In this document: positions 28,893 through 46,471 of the stretch, piece by piece
Numbering within the stretch: the stretch's first letter is position 1
Layout: each line of letters begins with the position of its first letter
Assembly: GCF_900324465.2 (NCBI RefSeq)
Contig: NC_046626.1
Location: 7,027,459-7,091,458, forward strand
From: Anabas testudineus
Taxonomy: Eukaryota > Chordata > Actinopteri > Anabantiformes > Anabantidae
Direction: 5' to 3'
DNA: 64,000 nucleotides
Made by a program: the position numbers and the translations under genes
The notes under the pieces: generated by a model
Seen by the model: only the letters and a program-made list of their open reading frames with translations
The model's database searches: none
Told to the model about the DNA's origin: nothing

Positions 28893-31484
28893 GGTGAAGC
28901 TTTATATCACCTGACAGGAAATTAATACTCACTTGTTTTCAGAGCCAGCAGGTGTATTTTCCTCTCCTTCTGGGGTCGTCTCAGGAGCTGCAGTCTGTTC
29001 AGCCTCACTGGGAACAAAGACATCAAGCTGTATTGCTAATACAGATTTTAAAGCTATTTATGATATAAAGCTTCAACAATTAAATTCTGAAAAAAAAAAC
29101 AGTGTCCATTACTAAGGGCAGTATGTCACGAAGCTAGCCAACACTTGTAGAACTATACTCAAGGGTGTTGCATCTATTTATGCAATTTTGTTTTATGTAA
29201 TGTTATTATTTAGTTGTGATAATGAACAGACACAACTAATGTGTAAACATTTCAGAATGATCCAACTTAGGTTTGCATTTGTATTCTAGCCAGAAAGACA
29301 GATTGTATTCAGATAGTACCCTGTGACATGTTCTGGAAAAACTGACTTCATTTCGGCAGCATGCAGTACACAATGTCTGGACAAATATTAAATGTGCACA
29401 ATTATCTTGTAGACAGTAATGCTCCGATAAACAGGCCATGTGTCTCTCTGTGAAAACTCACCTCACTTCTTCCTTCACATTGCCCCAGTTGTGCGAGCCA
29501 GTGCCACTGCGCTTCTCCTCGCTTTTCTGATTGCTAACAGAGAGCAAACAGACAGGAAAACACGCACTGATGTAAAATAATCCAGAACGAAGTCATTCTA
29601 AAACCAACAACAACCCTCAAGTCTGCAGTTAAAGTAGATTAGTGTAAATAAATGAGAAAAAACAAAACAAAACACTAGAACTGATCCCAATCAGACTTAT
29701 AGATAAGAAACATTTCCTGGAGGTTTTGGGTTTTTTTTCTCCTCATATAAACACTTAGTTGCAACAGTATCATGGGCTGCCAACTTTGAGCAGTTCAACG
29801 GCTCAAGAAACTACCAGCTGTTAAGAGCTACAACAACAGGATGCCCTGGGGCGATAGTCAATCCTTTACATGTGGATTCACTGGTCTGCTATGGTCTCAG
29901 TTCAGCGCTGACTCACGATTTGTCAGTGCCGCTGTGTCTTTCGAATTCTCGTTTCCCACGGGCGTCGAAGCCGTCTCCTCGGCCCATGCCCCGTCCTCTT
30001 CCACCACGCCCGCCCCGGCCGCCACCACGCCCTCTTGGGGGCCTGTCTCCAGAAGGTCTGATGAAGACAAACAGACAAACAAACATGTACAAATGTGTGT
30101 GCTCTTAATGTCAGTGGTACCAAGATAAATATCAAAGAGCAGCTTCAAAAACTAGCAACTTACAGATGCCAGTGTTGTGATGCTGAGGTTATATGAGCCA
30201 TGATTATATCATCTATATATCAGTGGCAGGAAACACAGTCAGCCTTGGGTTTAGCATGTTTTAATATTCCCCTTCATTCTTCATCACAGATACCCACTTG
30301 TCTACGGAGAACTCTCCACCTCCCTCAGGTTTCTCCTCAGTGGGCTTCTCGAAACGGCGCTCTCGAGGGGGTCTCCGGTCCTGCCTCTTTTCTCCAGGTC
30401 GGCCTTCACCCTGCCCGCCCTGGTGTTGGTTACCAGGCTGGCCCTGTTGGTCTGGTCTTCGGCCCACTCGCCTGATACCTCCACATGACATGAGCAGAAA
30501 ATCTTATTTAGTAAGCTCTGCTGGTACAATATCTTCAATTGTGTCTGTGCAACACGTTTTACACATGCATGCAGAAACATGCCAACTGAGATGCGAAGCC
30601 ACTAACTATTTAAGATGATCAAACTTCCTGTTTCATCTCCAGCAGCTTCTTTATCAACACTGCATAGTTTCACTGCAACTATTAATGCAGCTGCCTTACA
30701 GATGATCCTCAACTCGGGTTTACTGTTGATTTCTTTATTTTTGGACGACTGAAGTTAATTAGGTATTCTCTCTGTAGAGACACCGTCTATTCAAACAAAG
30801 GGTTATCTGTCCAGTTTTCCCAGCACACGCGTGATTATCTCACGCATTTGCTTTGCAAAGCCTGCAGCTGCTGTCGGAGCTGCGTAGCCAGTGCACGGAG
30901 CATCATCCACCACACGGTAACCCAACACTACACCTTCCTCTCGGATGCTAGTGGAAACCATTTTTGCGAGACAGGTTCACTGGTGTGTTATCTTCGCCGC
31001 TACACACTCCCGTCCGTGTCTAGCTAACCTCAGCCTGTGAGGAATTAACTGTTGTTGGTCTGTCCTCCAACAACATTAAAAACCGAGAGAGTCCGTGTTG
31101 ACCTCACGCTGTGTGTCGCTCACACCAGCAGCAGCTAACGTAGCTAATAGGAGCCGCACATGACAGCAAACAGGCGAAAATACACAACACGCAGCGGACA
31201 TATGAGACAGAGCAGGTGAAATTAGTACCTTCTTTCTTCAGGGGGACGGGAGCCTGCGGCTCCTCCTTCTTGTCCAGCAGCGGGTTCTTCCTGTCCTTCT
31301 GTGACTCCTTCTTCGGCTGCTTAGCGGCTTGAGCCGCGGTCTTGGTGGAGCCAGCGGCGGCCCCCTCCTTCTTCTTGTTTTCAGCAGCTTTCAGGATCTC
31401 AAACGGGTCGGACTCATCGTCCAATAACTGGTCGAACCGATTGGTTACGACGCAGCCGAAGCCTTCTTGCAGGTGTCCGGGCAT
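26869..31484 (-). CDS. serbp1: SERPINE1 mRNA-binding protein 1, ribosome-associated RGG protein
   Basis: Nine coding exons on the minus strand: 31229-31484, 30298-30478, 29917-30057, 29462-29533, 28933-29007, 28416-28593, 28035-28100, 27635-27820, 26869-26928. The product is 404 residues, within the human isoform range. SERBP1 binds mRNA and 40S subunits, clamping idle ribosomes. Seen: start [20 protein letters not shown] with [14 protein letters not shown]; lysine-rich linker; GRRPDQQ and [12 protein letters not shown]; a first RGG cluster near 110-135; acidic [20 protein letters not shown] and [20 protein letters not shown] of the HABP4/PAI-RBP1 domain; [19 protein letters not shown]; a second RGG cluster; end [11 protein letters not shown]. 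Exon 28035-28100 (22 residues, [13 protein letters not shown]...HTLYHK) has no counterpart in the human protein as I recall it and is phase 0 on both sides. Which serbp1 paralogue this is cannot be told. Confidence 0.95.
28836..28892. repeat. (AAAAC)n followed by (AAC)n microsatellite
   Basis: A compound simple repeat within a serbp1 intron, about 40 bp downstream of exon 28933-29007 in transcript direction. No coding content. Confidence 0.85.
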
Positions 31485-31626
31485 GATGGCGCCCCTTCAG
31501 CGGGATTCACCTCCGATTCTACGAGGCTTGATGCGAACAATTCGCAGGATGCTGCCACAAGATGGCTGGGAGAGCTGCCCCTTCTCTTCCGGTGCGAGCA
31601 CCATCCGGGACACCGCGCAGCGCGCA

Positions 31627-31631
31627 CCAAT
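31627..31631 (-). promoter_or_regulatory. CCAAT box of the serbp1 promoter
   Basis: ACCAATCAGAGCGC is an NF-Y consensus in inverted orientation for serbp1, about 145 bp before its ATG in GC-richer sequence without a TATA box. Confidence 0.5.
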
Positions 31632-32152
31632 CAGAGCGCACGGTGGCTGCAGTGTTGTTATTTACAATATGTAAGGAGGTCTCAGAGGAGGTCACATGCA
31701 ATAGATGATAGTAGGACGTAATAATAGATGCTTTTAATAGAGTCACATTAGTTCTGCCTGATAAAAACACTATATGCGCATCTATGGAACTGAATAAATA
31801 TTTTAAAATGCTTAGTGTGCGCCGCATGAATACATGTATTACTAGTAAAAGCAGCAGCTGAGCCTGTGCTACCTGTGCATGATTAAGGACACGATTAAGA
31901 GAAGACTGCTGCAATCAAGCTCATAGGTAAAATGCAATGCTTTTTTTTTCGGCAAAAACGACTCCTAATTGTATATATTTTTCTTATATATATTATTCAG
32001 TAAGTAATATTAAAACACATTAAAACACTCCTCATAAATGAATTATTTAAATGTCACACTGTCCTGACATGTGACCGTCTGACCTAAACAAAAGGAAACA
32101 TCTCAGTGACTTAAATCAACAAGTCATCTATGTTATCCTGGTAATATTAATA

Positions 32153-32794
32153 TACACTGCGCATCCAAAAAAAAAAAGTCACCAACTGGATTTAACTAAG
32201 CAAACAGGTAAGAGCCTCCAATTGGATAATTACTATAATATAACTATATAATATATGAAACTAATACTATACTAAAACTGGGTTTTAGAACTGTCCAATG
32301 GAAGAAGGTCATGTGGTCTGATGAGTCCAGATTTACCCTGTTCCAGAGTGATGGGAGCATCAGGGTAAGAAAAGAGAAGCAGGTGAGGCACCCATCATGT
32401 CTAGTGTCTACAATACAAGCCTGTGGGGGCAGTGCTATGATCTGGGGTTGCTGCAGTTGGTCAGGTCTAGGTTGAGCAGCGTTATGTGTCCAAAGAATGA
32501 GATCAGCTGACTACCTGAATATCACACATGGATTGGCCACAGTCCAGACCTTAACCCTATTGAGAATCTTTGGGATGTGCTGGAGAAGACTGCGCAGCAG
32601 CCAGACTCTCCCATCATCAATAGTATGTTGGTGAAAAATTATTGCAAATATGGACGGCAATGAATGTTGTTACATTGCAGAAGCTTATTGAAACGAAGCC
32701 ACTGTGAATGCAAAACTAAAGTTGGTCTAACAAAATATTAGTGTATTAGTATATTAGTTAGATATTAGACATTTTTTTTAGGATGGGCAGTGTA
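32153..32794 (+). mobile_element. Tc1-like DNA transposon, internally deleted
   Basis: The ends are inverted repeats: TACACTGCGCATCC with an A-run on the left, and its near mirror GGATGGGCAGTGTA on the right, sharing the TA target duplication (element body about 32155-32792). Inside are transposase fragments: WSDESRFTLF near 32313, then WPQSPDLNPIENLW near 32532-32575, both typical of Tc1/mariner. At about 640 bp it is far shorter than an autonomous element (~1.2-1.6 kb); the 5' half of the transposase and the middle are missing, so it is dead. It lies between serbp1 and hsd17b7. Confidence 0.85.
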
Positions 32795-33191
32795 TTAAAA
32801 AAATACGAAAAAGGCACGTTAAGGCATGTCAGATGTTGCGTAGAAAAGACGGAGTAGATTGTTCTGAAAGGCTCATGCAGTCAGATTTTTTCAGCTGTTC
32901 TGATTCTGAATTCTCAGTTTGAAAGTGGGTCAAACGCTTTAAGTCATCAGACTGTTGCTAGGTGACGGAGAATATGAACGGACATCACATTGTTCCCTCA
33001 AAGTGAAATAGACTGTGGACAATTGAGCTGTCAGTCAAACCCAGTACAAACATGTGGTGCTGAGAGGAGGTTCAATTAACAAATTAACTGAAGACACCTT
33101 TTTGTATTTTGTGTTTTTGGAGTAGTGTGAATGCTGCAGCTTGTGCGTGAAGATTTTACTGGAGGTGACATTTTCACAATAACATTTTCCT

Positions 33192-33197
33192 TTTATT
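33192..33197 (-). terminator. Polyadenylation signal for hsd17b7
   Basis: Minus-strand AATAAA lies about 260 nt beyond the hsd17b7 stop, giving a short 3' UTR. Confidence 0.5.
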
Positions 33198-33455
33198 CAA
33201 AACATTGCAGAAAAATGACAAATCATTAGCATATCTCCTAATAGTTCTTAAGTAATGTAGAATGAACATGTATGAAAAAATAAAGTGCCTCTTTAAAATC
33301 GCATCTGAATTCTTACAATCATATGCTGAGAGCATTGTCCTGCAGCTCTGTGAAATAAGACGAGAGGATCACTGATGACTATGTCAGAGATGCTGAATCT
33401 GAGAAGAATTAAAAACATTTCACCCTTTTTAAATTCCATCACAAAAGACTGATTT

Positions 33456-36400
33456 CTATTCTGTTTCATTGAGGTACTGTTGATAAGCTTTGTTATCAGC
33501 ATTTTCCTCACTCAGTTTCCTTCTGACTACTGTCTCAAGTTTAAGAAGTTTCTTGTAGAGGGCCTCAGACATTTCCTCATCAATGTCCATCTGAAATACA
33601 AACACAGGAAATATGATTAGTTACATGTAAATCAGGCATCTTTAGCAGCATATTATGATACCTTTTCATGCTGCCTCTGTAAGATTAACTTGAAAAGCAT
33701 GTCTGTGAATCCAATGGCCTCTAGTTACTCACTCGTTGAGGCTCAGTATAGTTCGTTCCAAGTCCTGATGTTAAACTGTGATACTTTGCTCTTGGATCCA
33801 GAGACTCTGGGGCTTGAAGAAACAGCCAGTGCTGTGAAAGACCAGGGCAGGAATCTATGTTTATAGCATGCTCGTTGTTAAGCACATGATTCCCTAAAGT
33901 ATTATTCATATGGACAACAACAGGACAGGCTGATAACGTACCAGTGCCTCCGCTCCGTTGTATGGCGTCAGTGTGAATGTGTTAGTGAAAATCCTGATCT
34001 GTTCAACAAGGGAACAAAATGAGACAGTTTATAGAAAACACACATAAAAAAGAAGCACTACTACAATCAATCAATCAATAATGACGCACCAACCACATGA
34101 TGGGCATGATGAGAGTCCAGAAGAATGAGGGCAGGATACCGTAGGTCAGATTGGTCATCACCAGCCCAGGGCATATTACTGAGGAGAACAGCCCCTGTCA
34201 GAAAGAGAAGAAAAAATAAATAGTAATGTAACAAATGTATAAGCTGCAGAGTCTTTCTTCCCTTTTGCCCTCTCTGTTATCTCTTTATGTTTTCACACTG
34301 TAAAGGTTACTGCGGTGTGGTGCATTAAACAGAATGTATTTCTTTTAAAATAAAAAGTACCAAATTGCTGTCTTGATCTTAAACCCATGTTTTTCAGGGA
34401 CATAAAGAGTTTTATAAAGAAACATGGAGTTGGAGTTTTTGTTCATCAAGGGCTCTTTGATAAATAAGCTAAAATACGGTTATGGATTCACAGATGTTAT
34501 ACTGATTGGATGCATCCATTTAGGAGACGCGTTGAAAAGAACAAAAATATGGATCACAGACCTTATCATTTATGGTCAATGACAAAGAAGACTGTCGCGT
34601 TTTGTAAAAGGCTGGAATATTAGCATGTAGGTGGATCTACTGTAGCTTTGTGCTTGCAGTCATAGTCATTACTAGTCTGCAGTGTGTGTGAGACAGACAA
34701 ACCTGGCTGTTCTTTTGTCTGTTGAGAGCCAGGCTGAGCATGTCTGATGCATACTTAGAGGAGCTGTAAGGCTCGGTTCCATTTCTGTGCTGCATGTCCT
34801 CGATGTCGAAGGCAGAGCGGCGAGCATTGCTTGAGGATGTCCACACTACCCTGGATGTGTGACCTGCCTGACACAACAGAGGCTCCAGCTCCCTGATCTG
34901 GAACACAGGGATATGAAGATTAGGTCCAAAGGACAAATATACAGTGAAAACAACTGATTCAAGACAAAGATAATACTTGGACAAGTCTTCATATTTACTC
35001 TTCTTAAAAAACAATGGTTTTTACTGTGTGTTTGGGACCAGTGGGTAGTGGGACCAACGTGTGATCAAATACAGTAAAATACAATTTAATATGTTACAAG
35101 ATTGAATCATCATTTAACAGTTGCTAATATTACATGAACTGAGTTATGTTGTATACCGTATATTCACTTAAATACATAGTATGTTTCTACATACGTTTTC
35201 TTAGATGATAAAATTTTTAATTAATTTCACGTAGGTGTGCAGTGTGCAGAATACAGTACCATGAGAAAATGGCCAAACAGGTTGGTTGCAAAAACCTCTT
35301 GCAGACCGTCTGAGTTTAGGTGGTCCTGTTGGGTTAAGAGACCCTCTGCCGTCGCAAACATATTAATGACATTCCTGCAGTGAGACGTTATTGTATTACA
35401 TAACCACATGGATAATGGACGCATTTCACCATTAATTGCCACTTAGCTTCAAGTCAATATTAAATATAACCAAATTTAATTTCACAAGCTGGCTTTGGAC
35501 ATTTACCTGGAGAACAGCCCCTTTATAAAAGCTCTGATATCCACTTGTGGATTTGGCATAATTCCTGCATTTAGATACAGAAAGTCAATTTTTCTGTACC
35601 TATGGAAAACACAAATGTTTATCAAATCATTGTCCATTCTGTTCATTTCATATTCACTGTATTCATTAAAGAACAAGAGGCAGAAAAACCTATGTACTAA
35701 GATCAGTGTATCAACAATCTCTTACCTGGTCTTGACCTCCTTAGCAGCCGTGAGCACTGAGCGCACAGAGCCCACATCGAGGTGTAGTAAATCCACACAG
35801 GCACCGGTATGAGAGGTCAGCAGAGCGGAGCGTGCAGCCTCTGCTCGCTGCATGTTTCTGCAGGCTAGACACAGTCGAATCTGGCTGTTCTCAGTCAGCA
35901 GCCTCTCACACAAGGCCAGGCCAATGCCGCTGCAGAGAGAGATAGATGGGAGAGAAACAGTCATACACATATGTAAAGGAAGTCACATTTAGTGTTTTGT
36001 GTATTGCTTAGTTTAGGAAAAAAATATCCTTTGTGTTTTATGTAACCTAAGGTTAGATTTAGTATGTGGGAACTGAGGAGTGAAACAGGTCGACTTCTTT
36101 TTATCTTTGAGATAAATATGCAATTTTTGTGTCTTAACTTGATTAGAAATCACATCAGTATGATGGTATATCTGAAGATGGAGTATTTTAGCTTAACATA
36201 AAGACTGGAAACTGTAAAAAAATCTATTCTTTATAAACACTATAATAACTACTCACTTATTAACATGTTTAATTTGTTCACAAATACCAATGTAAAGAGG
36301 GTTTAGGTTTCCAGTGGGAGTTATATGATGTAACCATTCCTTACCTACCTTCTCCATACCTTTGAAGAAACAAATGTAATTCTCTACAAGATATAGCCAA

Positions 36401-37175
36401 GAAAAGATTTCTTTTAGAAAGGTGACACGGTATATTCTCCAGTGACATGCTACAACTGGATCCAGTCAGGGCAGAAGATGCAATGGAAGGCTCAAGTGCA
36501 CGTGTCCAAGAAGACATGTACTTAGAAGTGTCGACCTTGAGAAACAGATGCCTCACTTCTCCTGAACTGGCTGCATGATCGAATATAACAAGAGAGCAAC
36601 CACTGATCACAGACACTGTGACCCACAGGGTGGGTGATCTGCATCTGTGCAAGGCATCTTCAATCAAGACGAATACTGCTCCATGCTGAAGAGGCATACC
36701 ATTGCCTCTATAAAAACAACTGACTGGGGACAACAGCACAATGACACCAAGCATTTTTCCTGGTTCTGACTTTTTATGAGAGTAAATCAACACGCTCAGC
36801 TGTTTTAACCATTATTCTGTGCTCAAATATGCTTTAATGAATTGTTCTTTTTTGTGTGTTAACTGATACATTCACAACCAATTGGTTGAATCCAATCAAC
36901 AAAACCTAGTGAGAACACTTCAGTGTGTGGGTGTTTCCAAACTTTTCATTGCCACTGTATAAAGTACAGATGTAGAGCTGGAGCCTGGAAGAGATCCAGC
37001 TTATTACTGTTGTTTATCGTCAAGTCAGCAGACATTTATTCACACTCTTAGTGTTTATCATCTAGTGAGAGGAGTCAAACAGTTAACAACACGACAATCC
37101 ACCTGTATAACTCGTCACAACGCAGTTTTTCTGGACCCACCTGTTTGCGCCGGTCACAATCACAACTCTCTCCAT
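33456..37175 (-). CDS. hsd17b7: 17-beta-hydroxysteroid dehydrogenase 7 / 3-keto-steroid reductase
   Basis: Nine coding exons on the minus strand: 37141-37175, 35726-35929, 35507-35599, 35260-35374, 34703-34897, 34090-34194, 33942-33998, 33733-33831, 33456-33590. Product 345 residues (human 341). This NADPH-dependent short-chain reductase of the ER reduces the C3 ketone of zymosterone-type intermediates during C4 demethylation in cholesterol synthesis and can convert estrone to estradiol. Seen: Rossmann motif VIVTGANSGIG (residues 8-15 TGANSGIG), [11 protein letters not shown] (NAG at 90-92), catalytic WTSSS (~168-172) and Tyr193-x3-Lys197 in [11 protein letters not shown], then [20 protein letters not shown] and the C-terminal [12 protein letters not shown] segment. 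Intron 1 holds a Tc1-like relic. Its promoter carries an SRE and an NF-Y site. Confidence 0.96.
36340..36960. mobile_element. Degraded Tc1-like relic in hsd17b7 intron 1
   Basis: The block around 36520-36575 (CTTGAGAAACAGATGCCTCA, then 'cctgaactggctgc') resembles a stretch I recall from a common fish Tc1-type transposase. The right edge, GTTTCCAAACTTTTCATTGC then CACTGTA (36932-36959), resembles a Tc1-type terminal repeat. I cannot find a matching left end, so the element is 5'-truncated or diverged. The left boundary is a guess. Confidence 0.45.
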
Positions 37176-37319
37176 GTCTGACGGGAGCTAATCGGCGTAG
37201 ACGAAACAGAACCAGAAGAAAAGGAAAAGAAACCGGGGTGAAAGCTTTTTGACCGGGATCGTACAGCCCCTCGTCCGAGTGTGCTGAACACACATCAGCC
37301 TATATGAAGGAACAGACCC

Positions 37320-37355
37320 GTGGTGTGACTGGATGTGGACAAACATCCGACCAAT
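37320..37355 (-). promoter_or_regulatory. Sterol response element plus NF-Y site of hsd17b7
   Basis: On the minus strand an ATTGG (inverted CCAAT, 37351-37355) is followed 22 bp later by TCACACCAC (37320-37328), which fits the SRE pattern TCACNCCAC. Both lie 145-180 bp before the ATG. An NF-Y box close to an SRE is the classic layout of SREBP-2-driven cholesterol genes, and mammalian HSD17B7 is known to be sterol-regulated. The motifs are seen; regulation here is inferred. Confidence 0.6.
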
Positions 37356-37375
37356 CAGCTTCCACTACGGGGAGC

Positions 37376-38018
37376 GGGGAGGCCCAAACGGGACAAAAGA
37401 GCGCAACGCTTAAAGAGATGCTGAGAGAGCGTGTGGAAAAATAAGTGTCAATTACTGTATTCTGTAAAGAACAACACAAATGAAGTGTGATACATGGCAG
37501 AAAATAACACAATTTGCTTTTACTTTGCTACTATTTAGTCAAAAGGACATCAAACATTTTACTACATAGTAAAAAAACACATTCCCATCCAGAAAACAGT
37601 CATAGTGTCATATGTTCATGTTACAAAGCAAAAATAGAAAAATAAAAAAACAACTGTACTAACATTATGTCATACATGTGCTCTACAATTGCACAAATGT
37701 GTAATTATTAATAGTTAATAACATATTTATCAACACATTAATAGAATAATTCTTGTTATTATTCTGTTACATACTAGATTACTAGTAGTACCAGTAGTGC
37801 CAATAGGCACAATATCTACCTTACAACCTCTGTGCAATTGTAATACATTCTCCTCAGTACTTATTATTTACTGCATAATCGAGATAAACAAAACAATAAT
37901 AATGATAATAAAAACATTTTTTGTTTGTGACTACAAATCCATTCCAAGAAATCCATACTGAACAAAGCAAATTAACAGTATACTGTATAGCAAAGAGAGC
38001 AATTATCTATTCTGTCTG
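37376..38018. other. Spacer and probable ddr2 3' UTR
   Basis: AT-rich sequence between the hsd17b7 promoter and the ddr2 stop. No coding exon seen and no clear minus-strand AATAAA close to the stop, so the ddr2 transcript end is unresolved. Confidence 0.45.
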
Positions 38019-45614
<7,596 letters not shown>

Positions 45615-46282
45615 CTCTTTTCTCAGTGACCTGCACACCTACATGTTTCAAGAAGGTTGTAAATCAGTGGGAAAGATTAGCAACTTGAATTAACCGTCAA
45701 AGTGAATCATCTATTTCATCCAAAGTAATCAAACTTTTAGTAAGACTGAAATAAGTGATTCAATAGATCAATAACAATAATTCATGTAAGTGTAAAAAGA
45801 AAAAAAAGAAGACGTAATAATAAAAACCCTGTTGAGATTCAGGGTTTTGGCCCAAACACTGTCCTCCTTGTGACTTAGAGTGCTGCTCTCTCCCACCACA
45901 GTACCTGCATTTACTTAACTTGTAAAAGTCATGTGAAGCGACATATGTCTGTAACACACTCACTTTTCAGAAACTGCAATTACTGTCACACAAATACACA
46001 AAAAATCTATTTCTGTTTGTAAACTGTTTTATTCATAAACAAAGAGGGAAATAATAGAGAATCGTATCCATGTTTTGAGTGAAATATGCAGTATCTTTAT
46101 ACTAAAAACTGTCACTAGAGTTTTAATTAATGTGCAAACGTAAATACGAATCGTCATCTTTCTTAATAGCAGTGTATGGATAAATTGATATATTTTCAAC
46201 TTGTCCAGTGTATTTCCCTCTATAAAGTCGACCTGGATATTGGGGTTAAAAGTCACACGAGAAAAATATGGATTTGACTTAC

Positions 46283-46388
46283 TTTTTGCTTCTCCTCTTG
46301 TTGTTATGACAGCGTCTGTCGCAGGGAATATTCCACATCTACTGTGAGTTGATGCATTCAGCACTGACCTCTTCCTCGGAAGGACTTT
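46283..46388 (-). other. Candidate non-coding 5' exon of ddr2
   Basis: On the minus strand a long pyrimidine tract ending CATTCCCAG is followed by 106 nt and a consensus donor AAAAA|GTAAGT. It lies 0.65 kb upstream of the ddr2 signal-peptide exon, which needs an upstream exon. It contains short AUG frames only. The splice sites are seen; use in transcripts is inferred. Confidence 0.4.
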
Positions 46389-46418
46389 CTGGGAATGGAA
46401 AAGAGAGAGAGACAGAGT

Positions 46419-46421
<3 letters not shown>

Positions 46422-46469
<48 letters not shown>
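46422..46469. repeat. (GA)n microsatellite
   Basis: About 24 GA units, nearly pure. On the minus strand this is a (TC)n tract 33 bp upstream of the candidate ddr2 5' exon acceptor. Confidence 0.95.

Positions 46470-46471
<2 letters not shown>

Noticed and set aside
36341-36793. 150-codon minus-strand frame, considered as a host gene
   Set aside because: It covers a Tc1-type relic in an intron and runs antisense to the transposase-like similarity.
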